Source: CAZCSK01 sp964501265
Lineage (GTDB): Bacteria > Actinomycetota > CADDZG01 > JAHWKV01
Assembly (NCBI GenBank): GCA_964501265.1
Contig: CAZCSK010000022.1
Coordinates: forward strand, 1-37,577
DNA length: 37,577 nucleotides
Reading direction: 5' to 3'
The notes beneath the pieces were generated by a model that was given only the letters and a program-made list of their open reading frames with translations, searched no databases and was not told the DNA's origin. Shown here piece by piece: positions 1 to 10,072 of the stretch. The position numbers and the translations under genes are program-made. Each line of letters begins with the position of its first letter. Position 1 is the stretch's first letter.

Positions 1-62
1 AATCCACGAAAAGAAAACTACTGGGACGGGACCGGCCGTTCCATACTCCTTATACAGACCTG

Positions 63-431
63 ATGATGCCGCGTTTTCCGCACCGGGCAGTCATGTTGCT
101 CATCTTCGGTTTGTTGGTCGTTGGGTCTTCGCTTGTTTTGGGTTTGCGCCTCGCTGCCGGACCTAACCCATACGCTCACCGAGACCGCGAGTTCCAAGCC
201 ACGCTTGGTGCCGAAACTTCAACCACCGAGGTCGTCACGTTTCTCGCCACCTCAGTCGAAGGTCTACCTGGCCTTCTGAGCCTTCAGCTTAACGATAGGC
301 GACTAGTTGTGCGATTTACTGATGTAGGTCCCGACTCAGCGGCCTGCGCCCTCTTGCGGGCCACCTATCAGCGCCGCGACATCTTCGAAGGCCACGAAGT
401 AACCTTTAATCCTGTCTCGTGTTTTCGCTGA
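63..431 (+). CDS. Small exported or membrane-anchored protein, function unknown
   Basis: The 122-residue product starts with a short basic stretch (MPRFPHR) followed by a hydrophobic segment at about residues 9-29, which reads as a signal peptide or single N-terminal membrane anchor. The remainder, about 90 residues, is soluble, with alternating beta-like stretches and two cysteines near the C-terminus (in the ACALL and VSCFR segments) that could pair after export. There is no lipobox cysteine directly behind the hydrophobic segment. Two ATG codons stand in tandem at the start; no clear Shine-Dalgarno sequence precedes them, while an AT-rich TATACA element lies just upstream and may be a -10 box of a short-leader or leaderless transcript. 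I do not recognise the family. The next gene follows after a 185-bp gap on the same strand. Confidence 0.55.
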   Translation: MMPRFPHRAVMLLIFGLLVVGSSLVLGLRLAAGPNPYAHRDREFQATLGAETSTTEVVTFLATSVEGLPGLLSLQLNDRRLVVRFTDVGPDSAACALLRATYQRRDIFEGHEVTFNPVSCFR

Positions 432-566
432 CAATCGGCTTTCATGAACCTGATTCACATTTCGCCTTTATGCTGCATAAGTCGGCGTAGGAACCGATCG
501 CTACGCTAGTGGCTGCTGATTCGCAGATCCGTTGGGCGGACAAAGAATGAGGCGAGGAGGCTAAGA

Positions 567-620
567 GTGTCGAATCTGGGTTGTGTACCGCCCGATAGTT
601 TTCCGCAACCATTGCCATGA
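567..620 (+). CDS. Possible 17-codon leader peptide coupled to the methyltransferase
   Basis: A GTG at 567 sits six bases behind a strong Shine-Dalgarno sequence (GAGGAGG, about 554-560) and opens a 17-codon reading frame. Its TGA stop (618-620) overlaps the ATG of the methyltransferase (617-619) as ATGA. The methyltransferase has no ribosome binding site of its own, so the arrangement suggests translational coupling or a regulatory leader. The peptide (MSNLGCVPPDSFPQPLP) is Pro-rich, including a Pro-Pro pair. It is too short to judge by homology; the evidence is only the ribosome binding site and the exact overlap. Confidence 0.35.
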   Translation: MSNLGCVPPDSFPQPLP

Positions 621-1434
621 GGCCGACAAAACTCTCAGACGCGGAAGTCGAGCGCCTCGATCCTTACGCGTTCATGGCCGTCCTAGGCAAACGCGTGATC
701 CATCCTGGCGGCCGCAGGTCCACCCGCGAGATGTTTGATCGCGCGACCCTGCGCCCTGGTACTCGTGTATTGGACGTGGGATGCGGGGTGGGCGCCACGG
801 CGATAGAACTTGCAATGCGCTTTGGCTGCCACGTTACTGCGCTCGATATCGATCCGCTCATGCTCGACAGAGCACGAGCGAACGTGCGCGCAGCGGGCGC
901 GCGCGACGTGGAGGTGACCGTCGGCGATGTCCAGGGCCTGGAGTACCAGGATGGCGCATTCGACATCGTCTTCGTTGAAGCTGTGACCATGTTTGTTGAT
1001 CGTCGGCGTGCGGCCGCTGAGGTAGTGCGCGTCTGTCGACCCGGCGGCCAAGTCTTGGACCACGAGTTCATCTATCGGCGGACGCCGACGGCCGAGATCC
1101 GACAGATCTTCGAGAAGGACGTCTGCCTCGGCATTCAGTTCGACACCGCCGCCGACTGGCAGGAACTCTACGAAGCGGCCGGATTGCGCAACATCGAGCT
1201 CGTCACCGGCCCATTCGGGATGATGACGCCCTGGGGTATGGCGCGGGACGAGGGGATGCGCAACCTCGCCTCGATGATGGGCCGGGTGATCGCGCGCCGT
1301 GCATACCGGCGAAAGATGGCGTGGTTGATGCGTCGGATGGTGCGCGTCATGCCTGTCTTGGGCTATGTCGTACTCGTGGGCTCAAAGGCAATCTCAGTGC
1401 CAAGCCCTACAAGTGGACCTATGAAGGCAAGCCT

Positions 1435-1438
<4 letters not shown>
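617..1438 (+). CDS. SAM-dependent class I methyltransferase
   Basis: The 273-residue protein has a Rossmann-type methyltransferase core. Motif I is VLDVGCGVGATA (residues 51-62), which binds S-adenosylmethionine; the acidic end of strand 2 is ALDIDP (75-80); a further GDV motif lies near residue 103; and the motif IV region is FDIVFVEAV (115-123). The C-terminal 100 residues are basic (RRAYRRKMAWLMRRMVRVM) and may contact a membrane or a lipid-like acceptor. This layout resembles the UbiE/Methyltransf_11 group, but the substrate cannot be read from sequence. The ATG at 617 lacks a Shine-Dalgarno sequence and overlaps a possible leader ORF as ATGA. Its stop overlaps the uvrA stop by four bases in a convergent arrangement, so there is no room for a separate terminator. 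Confidence 0.85.
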
Positions 1439-4365
<2,927 letters not shown>

Positions 4366-4419
4366 TTTGCCACAGACACGCGTCGTACTCGGGGGATTGT
4401 CGCTCGACCTCCTTTGGTG

Positions 4420-4446
4420 TGTCAGTGATACACTCGTATCATGACA
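4420..4446. promoter_or_regulatory. Inverted repeat overlapping the XRE start codon (putative operator)
   Basis: The arms TGTCAGTGATAC (4420-4431) and GTATCATGACA (4436-4446) are inverted copies that differ by a single inserted base and are separated by ACTC. The right arm contains the ATG of the XRE regulator (4441). A partial third copy, CGTATGATAA, lies just inside the gene. An operator at the start codon suggests autorepression by the encoded HTH protein; no Shine-Dalgarno precedes this ATG, so the mRNA may be leaderless. Regulator identity is inferred from position. Confidence 0.6.
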
Positions 4447-4785
4447 CGATCGTATGATAACCTTCCGTCGACCGCAGCCGCGCTTCTGCAGTTGGCGCGA
4501 CTGAAAGCAGGGCTGAGTCAGCAAGGTTTGGCCGAGCGCGCCGGAGTGCCGACCACCATGATTTCAGCCTACGAGCGGGGCAAGCGACAGCCAACTATGC
4601 CGACTCTTCTGCGGCTCATCGAGGCGGCAGGTTTTGAGCTGCGGATGCGACTCGAAACCTTTGACCTTCACGACTCCATCCTCGCCGGCAACGAGACAAG
4701 GAGGACCCCCCATGAACGCGCTCGCCGCGACCGTCAGATCGAGGCATGGCGCAGGGCCAAGCCCGTGGCTGGGACGGCCCATTGA
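4441..4785 (+). CDS. XRE-family helix-turn-helix regulator (antitoxin-like)
   Basis: The 114-residue protein carries an HTH_3/XRE domain at about residues 14-68: LLQLARLKAGLSQQGLAERA is helices 1-2, followed by the recognition-helix region VPTTMISAYERGKRQPT and LLRLIEAAGFELRM. The C-terminal 40 residues are charged (RRTPHERARRDRQIEAWRR). It is divergent from uvrA, and its start codon sits inside an inverted repeat (4420-4446), consistent with autorepression. Its TGA (4783-4785) overlaps a TTG start of the nucleotidyltransferase gene, so the two are translationally coupled. HTH plus nucleotidyltransferase pairs often act as toxin-antitoxin or abortive-infection modules, with the HTH protein as antitoxin. 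That role is inferred here. Confidence 0.85.
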   Translation: MTRSYDNLPSTAAALLQLARLKAGLSQQGLAERAGVPTTMISAYERGKRQPTMPTLLRLIEAAGFELRMRLETFDLHDSILAGNETRRTPHERARRDRQIEAWRRAKPVAGTAH

Positions 4786-5324
4786 CACGCGAATCGAGGC
4801 TGGATGTTGAACCGGAACTGGATGCGGCTGCGATCATCTCGATCCTCAACCGCCACGGCGTCCAGTACGTGGTCATCGGCGCGTTCGCTGCAATCGTGCA
4901 ACAGGCGCCGATCGACCCGACTCGGGATATCGACCTAACGCCGGAGGCAAGCCCCGAGAACCTGAAAAAGCTGTCGGCTGCGCTCAAGGAGCTCGGTGCC
5001 CGAATTCGCACTGATGCCGTTGCCGGCGGCCTACCCTTCGATCACGACGCAGCTTCTTTGGGCCGCGCGGAGATGTGGAATCTGATCTGCGAGCACGGGG
5101 AGTTCGACATCTCTTTTCGACCGGCGGGGTTCGAGCGCGGCTATTGGGACTTCGTTTCCCGCGCACATCGAATGAGCGTCGAGGGCGTCGAAGTCGGTAT
5201 CGCGGATTTGGACGACGTCATCCGGTCGAAGGAAGCTGCCGGCCGACCCAAGGACCTGCGAGTGCTTCCGACTCTTTATCGCCACCAAGCCACCCGCCGA
5301 GGAGGCCCGAGTCAGCTCGAGTAA
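4782..5324 (+). CDS. Nucleotidyltransferase-fold protein (toxin-like partner of XRE)
   Basis: The 180-residue product resembles the minimal nucleotidyltransferase (AbiEii/DUF6036-like) family. After the helical start AAIISILNRHGVQYVVIGAF, a GAFAA stretch stands where the family has its glycine-rich nucleotide loop. It is followed by PTRDIDLTP, whose D-I-D supplies the metal-binding aspartates, and by a third candidate aspartate in GEFDISF. The TTG at 4782 is preferred because TTGA overlaps the upstream stop, a start type seen elsewhere in this window (5700, 21208); an in-frame ATG at 4746 would add 12 residues that look like read-through of the upstream gene. Family members nucleotidylate or otherwise disable a cell component when released from the antitoxin. 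The target here is unknown. Confidence 0.75.
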   Translation: MTRESRLDVEPELDAAAIISILNRHGVQYVVIGAFAAIVQQAPIDPTRDIDLTPEASPENLKKLSAALKELGARIRTDAVAGGLPFDHDAASLGRAEMWNLICEHGEFDISFRPAGFERGYWDFVSRAHRMSVEGVEVGIADLDDVIRSKEAAGRPKDLRVLPTLYRHQATRRGGPSQLE

Positions 5325-5343
5325 TTTATGAGCCAGATGCGAT

Positions 5344-5703
5344 GTGAACGAGCTTTGGTGCGAGAATCAGGTTGTGAAAATTACGGTGGTTGCGGTTGCG
5401 ATCGGCGGACTCATCGTTGGTGGCGCATTTGTTTCTGGCGCGTTCACTAGGTGGCTTTCCAAAGAGCATGATCGGAAGGTGATTCTCATGGCTTCGGTTA
5501 CCTCATGGTTTGTGCTGGTCGGGATGGTTCCCTTCTTTGTTTTTGCGCTCTTCGCTAACAGGGTTGGTGCGGCGGAAGCTATTTCTCCTTTTGCTTCTTT
5601 TCTTTTGAATTTGGTTCCGTTTGCTCTTGTGGGTAGTCCAATTATTGGCTTTGTTCAAGGGTTGCGGCTTTCGGCGGGAAGCCAAGAGGATCCGCCGTCT
5701 TGA
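5344..5703 (+). CDS. Small integral membrane protein, unknown function
   Basis: The 119-residue protein has three likely membrane segments: about residues 12-34 (ITVVAVAIGGLIVGGAFVSG), 46-69 (VILMASVTSWFVLVGMVPFF) and 84-107 (FASFLLNLVPFALVGSPIIG). No catalytic motif is visible. The GTG at 5344 is used; another GTG at 5374, just before the first membrane segment, is an equally plausible start. The last codons overlap the kynureninase start as TTGA (5700-5703), so the two genes are translationally coupled. Local codon use is somewhat more T-rich than in neighbouring genes (for example TTTTGCTTCTTTTCTTTTG), which could mark a more recent acquisition. Confidence 0.6.
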   Translation: MNELWCENQVVKITVVAVAIGGLIVGGAFVSGAFTRWLSKEHDRKVILMASVTSWFVLVGMVPFFVFALFANRVGAAEAISPFASFLLNLVPFALVGSPIIGFVQGLRLSAGSQEDPPS

Positions 5704-6920
5704 ACGCGGACCGCTCCTACGCCGAGAGCCTTGACTCTGCTGATCCTTTGGCGCGGTTTCGCGACGAGTTTTTTGTTGCTTCGGACGATCTTGTTTATTT
5801 GAACGGGAACTCCTTGGGGCGACTTCCTAACCGGACTTCGCTTGCGTTGGCTGAATTCGTTAGGTTCGAGTGGGGTACTCGCCTGTCGGCGGGGTGGGAG
5901 TCTTGGGTTGAGGTGGCCGAACGCACGGGCGATGTGATCGCGTCCTCCCTTGTGGGGGCAAGAGCGGGCGAAGTCATTGTCTCGGACTCCACCAGCGTGA
6001 ACCTGTACAAGTTGGCGTCGGCGGCCCTCGATGCTCGCCCCGGCCGGTCGGTCATCGTGACCGATACCGACAACTTTCCATCCGACCGATACGTCCTCGA
6101 AGGTATTGCCACGGCCCGCGGCCTGTCCGTCCGATGGCTAGAGGCCGATCCGATAGAGGGCCCTTCGGAGAGCGACCTCGAAGCGGCCCTTGCCGACGAC
6201 GTCGCCCTGGTCAGTTTGTCGCACGTCAACTACCGCAACGGATCGGTCGCGGATATGGCGGCCATAACCCAGTTGACGCACAACCACGGGGTTCTGATGC
6301 TTTGGGACCTGTGCCACTCGGTTGGAGTTGTGCCAATCGACCTTTCCGGCTGCGAGGTCGACCTGGCAGTGGGATGCACCTACAAGTATCTGAACGCCGG
6401 GCCAGGGGCGCCTGCGTTCTTGTACGTCCGAGCGGAGCTTCAGGACGAGCTCGCCCAACCGATCTGGGGCTGGTTCGGACAGACCGATCAGTTTGAATTT
6501 GGCCCTCGTTACCAGCCGGCGAAGGGCATCGCACGATTTCTCGTCGGAACTCCCCCGCTGATCGCTCTCAAAGGCGTCGAAGAAGGCGTCGCCATTGCGG
6601 CCGAAGCCGGAATCGAGAAGCTCCATGCCAAGAGCACGGCCCTGACGGAATACGCGATCGCTCTTTTCGACGAATGGCTGGCGCCGCTTGGCGTGGGGCT
6701 GGGAAGTCCCCGAGACTCGAGTGCGCGCGGATCGCACGTATCTCTGTTGCACGACGACGCCTCTCATCTCTGTGAAGTCTTGATCAAGCAGGGTGTAATT
6801 CCGGACTTCCGGCCTCCGAACATCATCCGCTTCGGGGCATCACCCCTCTACACGCGCTTCACCGACATTTGGGACGGAATTGACCAGCTGCGTGCGGCTA
6901 TCGGTGCCTTGACCTCCTAG
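5700..6920 (+). CDS. kynU: Kynureninase
   Basis: Kynureninase cleaves kynurenine (or 3-hydroxykynurenine) to anthranilate (or 3-hydroxyanthranilate) and alanine using pyridoxal phosphate. The 406-residue protein matches the family in length and motifs: VYLNGNSLGRLP near residue 35, GWESWVEVAERTGD, SDSTSVNLYKLASAA (phosphate-binding region), TDTDNFPSDRYVLEG, the cofactor aspartate in LMLWDLCHSVG, and VGCTYKYLNAGPGAPAF, in which the lysine forms the PLP Schiff base. It starts with TTG, overlapping the upstream membrane gene by four bases. No other tryptophan-catabolic genes lie in the window, so whether it serves NAD synthesis or degradation is open. The 3' flank to 7118 (198 bp) shows no gene. 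Confidence 0.95.
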   Translation: MNADRSYAESLDSADPLARFRDEFFVASDDLVYLNGNSLGRLPNRTSLALAEFVRFEWGTRLSAGWESWVEVAERTGDVIASSLVGARAGEVIVSDSTSVNLYKLASAALDARPGRSVIVTDTDNFPSDRYVLEGIATARGLSVRWLEADPIEGPSESDLEAALADDVALVSLSHVNYRNGSVADMAAITQLTHNHGVLMLWDLCHSVGVVPIDLSGCEVDLAVGCTYKYLNAGPGAPAFLYVRAELQDELAQPIWGWFGQTDQFEFGPRYQPAKGIARFLVGTPPLIALKGVEEGVAIAAEAGIEKLHAKSTALTEYAIALFDEWLAPLGVGLGSPRDSSARGSHVSLLHDDASHLCEVLIKQGVIPDFRPPNIIRFGASPLYTRFTDIWDGIDQLRAAIGALTS

Positions 6921-7118
6921 TGTTTAGAAACAGTGAGAGTTGTCGTGTGAACGGCTTCCTTATGCTGTCGCGTTGCTCCGATCAGTAAGGACGCGATCGA
7001 TCCACGCTTTCCGTACGCTGGGGACCATCTGCGGCCGGATATAATCACCGTTCAATGCATTTGCTCAAGTCGAGCGCCGAGCAATGCTCCCGCTCATAAA
7101 GCCACCGGTGCGATCGTA

Positions 7119-8446
7119 GTGGCACGCTCGCTTCGGGAAGCGGTCGTGGGTCGCGCAGTCATGATCACCGGGGCCTCGTCCGGGATCGGCAGAGCCGCGG
7201 CCCTGAAAGTGGGAGCTGCTGGCGGAACTGTCCAACTTGTTGCGCGCCGACGCGACCTACTTGAGGAGACGAAGCGAGAGATCGAACTGGATGGCGGGGC
7301 GCGCACATTTACGTGTGCGACCTGTCCAACCCGGATGAGATCGTCCAGATGTTGGCAGAGGTTCTTGAGCGGCACGGCCATGTCGACATTCTGGTAAATA
7401 ACGCGGGCCGATCGATCCGCCGTGAGGTCAGCAACTCCTATGACCGTTTCCACGACTTCCAGCGCACCATGCAGCTCAATTACTTTGGCCCGGTCAAACT
7501 CATCTTGGGCCTGCTGCCGGTGATGCGTCAGCGCGGGTCCGGTCACATCATCAACGTCTCGACAGCAGGTGTGCAGCTAAGCTCCCCGATGTTCTCGGCG
7601 TATCTGGCCTCCAAGGCGGCCCTCGACGCCTTTTCGCGCTCGATCGGATTCGAGGTTGTCGGCGACGGAGTTCGTCTCACTACTGTCTTCATGCCATTGG
7701 TACGGACTTCGATGGCCGCTCCGACTAGGTTGTATGACGACTTTCCCGCGCTCAGTCCCGAGGAGGGGGCTGACCTGATTTGCGGGGCGATCCGTAAGCA
7801 ACCTACGCGAGTAGCGACCGCGACCGGCAACTTCGCCCAGGTTGCGTACGCAGTCGCGCCAGACCTAGACCACGCGGTGAACGCCGCGATCGTGCGACTT
7901 CGCCTACGTGCCCCATGGCGCAATCTCAGGCTCAAACTTGGGCCGGCGGGCGGCCGGCCCGCGGCGGACGACGTCGCGCTCCGGGATGCATTCCGGCGCC
8001 GACTAGAGAGCGGGCAGGTCCCCGCCGATCCTGCCGAGGTGCAGAGGTTAGCCGCGCTTCTGCGCCGCATCCCCTTTTTCGAAACCTGCGCTGCAGCTGA
8101 GCTAGAACGAGTTGCATCAACGACCTACCCGATCGCATTCGAGGAGGGTGAGGTGCTGTGTATCGAGGGGTCAGAGTCCGGCGATTGCTACGTGGTGGTC
8201 GAGGGTGAAGCTGCCGTGACTATTCGGGGACACGCGGTCGGCGTGGTCCGGTCTAACGAGGTCGTCGGCGAGCGGGGGCCGATCGAAGGCCAGCCACGCG
8301 CGGCCACGGTCACTGCGACGAGTCGGGTGCTCGCCTACGTCGTCTCTCGCGACCGGCTCGAAGAGATAGTTAGCGCTAACGCGGACGCGGCCACTCACAT
8401 GCGACGGCTGGTGCGAGCCCGATACGCGCCCGATTCTGAGCGCTGA
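7119..8446 (+). pseudogene. SDR oxidoreductase fused to a cNMP-binding domain, broken by a frameshift
   Basis: Two overlapping frames together make one protein of about 440 residues. The first (from GTG 7119) holds the cofactor motif TGASSGIGRAAAL. The second (open to 8446) holds DLSNPDE, the NNAG motif and the catalytic S-Y-K set in NVSTAGVQLSSPMFSAYLAS. After the SDR domain comes a cyclic-nucleotide-binding domain: FEEGEVLCIEGSESGDCYVV, then GERGPIEGQPRAATVTA, which corresponds to the phosphate-binding cassette. The shift lies near 7308-7312. Adding one T to ACATTTACGTG would join the frames as TFYVCDLSNPDE, which is exactly what the family expects. So it is either a recent one-base deletion or a sequencing error in a T run. 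A GTG at 7146 is an alternative start. A TATAAT hexamer lies near 7037. Confidence 0.8.
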
Positions 8447-8487
8447 GACCAGTTCCACCAGTTGGTAGCCCGGAAACTCGACTACTC

Positions 8488-9603
8488 CTAGTACGGTGTT
8501 TTACCTTGCCGCATTACGAGTACGGGTTTGCTGAGCACGCTCAGATCTTCCAGAGGGTTTCCCTCAACGACGATCAAATCGGCTGCGAACCCGGGCGCTA
8601 CGCGCCCTCGATGGTCCAGGCCCAGGTAGGACGCAGCGTGGGCGGTGGCAGAAGCAAGCACTTCGAGAGCGCTCATTCCTGCCTCCATCATCAATTTCAG
8701 TTCGATCACATCGATTCCCGGGGGCGGACCACTGTTTCCCATGTCGGTGCCGTAGATAACTTTGCCGCCCGCAGAAAGGAATCGCCTCAGATTGTCGACG
8801 CGCTGGCGTGAGGAGTCGATGTGCAGAGTCGGCACGATGGTCATTCGCGCCTGAACCATTCGAGCGATCATGTCGTCGGTAATGACTTCGTCGCTCCATA
8901 GTCCATGAGCGAGTTCATCCACGCCCGCCTCCAGAGCCACTTCCAATTGGTCGAGGCTGCCCAGATGACTCGTGACCTTGAGACCCAGTTCGTGGGCCTG
9001 CTCGACGACCGCCGCCAGAACCGTCTTATCCAGGACGGGGCCCTGCCGGGAATCTTGGGCCATCTTAATAAAAGTCGCGCCCTGTGCCTTGAGTCGCTTC
9101 ACCGCTTCGCGGCCCTCATCGGCGTTCGATATTTCCAGCGCAGTGCCCGGCGGCGCCCACCCCGCCGACGAGGGATACCCGCTTGATGCTGTGATCATCG
9201 GGCCGGCGGCAAGAAGGAAGGGACCACCTCGTGGGTTCGCAGCGAGTCGCTCGGCCAGCGGGAATATCTTCTCGGCGGGCCACCCGGTGTCGCGCGCAGT
9301 TGTGATCCCGCCCTTCAATACGCGCTTGGGGTCGTAGAACTCTAGATGGACATGAGCGTCGATGAATCCGGGCAACAGAGTCTTACCTTCACCGCGAATC
9401 ACTCGGCCATTAGAGGGAACCATCCACTTCCCAGTCGAATCGACCAACGTGAATCGACTTCCCTGCACAACGACCGTTTGGTTTTCGAGAACTTTTTCGC
9501 CATCAAAGACGCGAATCGATGTGAATATCGATTCGTTGGGACCGCGCAGATTGTTGATGACAACTCCCGCCAGAATGAGCAACCCGGCGGCGGTCTTTAC
9601 CAC
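8488..9603 (-). CDS. Amidohydrolase (imidazolonepropionase-like), membrane-anchored or exported
   Basis: The 371-residue protein belongs to the metal-dependent amidohydrolase superfamily. The beta-strand 1 metal motif is H84-x-H86 in FIDAHVHLEF. The other candidate ligands follow in order: K180 in FIKMAQDS, H213 in TSHLGS, H233 in ELAHGLW and D287 in YGTDMGN. The C-terminal composite-domain strand APGFAADLIVVEGNPLEDL is typical of the imidazolonepropionase/prolidase-like branch. Residues 5-19 are hydrophobic and may anchor it in the membrane or export it. The substrate is unknown. The GTG start lies one base after the stop of the upstream membrane gene, so it ends the polA-to-uvrB-side block of minus-strand genes. 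It is convergent with the SDR fusion gene, 41 bp away. Confidence 0.85.
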   Translation of the reverse strand: MVKTAAGLLILAGVVINNLRGPNESIFTSIRVFDGEKVLENQTVVVQGSRFTLVDSTGKWMVPSNGRVIRGEGKTLLPGFIDAHVHLEFYDPKRVLKGGITTARDTGWPAEKIFPLAERLAANPRGGPFLLAAGPMITASSGYPSSAGWAPPGTALEISNADEGREAVKRLKAQGATFIKMAQDSRQGPVLDKTVLAAVVEQAHELGLKVTSHLGSLDQLEVALEAGVDELAHGLWSDEVITDDMIARMVQARMTIVPTLHIDSSRQRVDNLRRFLSAGGKVIYGTDMGNSGPPPGIDVIELKLMMEAGMSALEVLASATAHAASYLGLDHRGRVAPGFAADLIVVEGNPLEDLSVLSKPVLVMRQGKTPY

Positions 9604-9604
9604 T

Positions 9605-10072
9605 TCAGTTCTTGGAACGCTTCAGAAATAATGAGTCGCCAAGTACCGCTCCGATACCGGTCAGCATCACCATCGCGATAGCGCCGAGACTCCCGGCGAT
9701 GGCCGCGACAAGAAGTCCCAGAACGAGGCCGGCCACTCCACAGCCGACAGTGACCACAAACCTGCGACCCCGCCTTGTGACGTCCGTTAGTTTTCCGGCG
9801 ACCCAGACTCCCAGGCTGATCGCCGCCGCCCCGACCACCAGCACGGAGGCCCCAGTCAAGGCGATGGCCGCGTCCGAGGTCAATCCAAGTGCCGATGCAA
9901 GAGTCAACCCCGCAGCCGCGCCCGGGACGAAGGACGCTCCCGCTGCGGCCGCGACGAGCGCCATTAGAACGATACCGCTGCCGCGGCCCGGCTCTATTCC
10001 GCCTCCAAGTGCGGGATCGGCCCCGTTTCGCTGCGGATCGGGCTCGTCTCCGATCTCCGGCTTGTCAGACAA
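9605..10072 (-). CDS. Gly/Ala-rich integral membrane protein, unknown function
   Basis: The 155-residue product has an acidic, proline-rich cytoplasmic-looking N-terminus (residues 1-32) followed by three or four hydrophobic helices rich in Ala and Gly (about 34-57, 67-92, 105-128 and 128-148), ending in the basic tail LKRSKN. No enzyme motif is visible. The TTG start (10070-10072) lies inside the end of uvrB, overlapping its stop region by eight bases, and the amidohydrolase starts one base after its stop, so it is translationally linked to both. I do not recognise a family. High helix content with small residues would fit a small transporter-like or accessory protein, but this is a guess. 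Confidence 0.6.
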   Translation of the reverse strand: MSDKPEIGDEPDPQRNGADPALGGGIEPGRGSGIVLMALVAAAAGASFVPGAAAGLTLASALGLTSDAAIALTGASVLVVGAAAISLGVWVAGKLTDVTRRGRRFVVTVGCGVAGLVLGLLVAAIAGSLGAIAMVMLTGIGAVLGDSLFLKRSKN

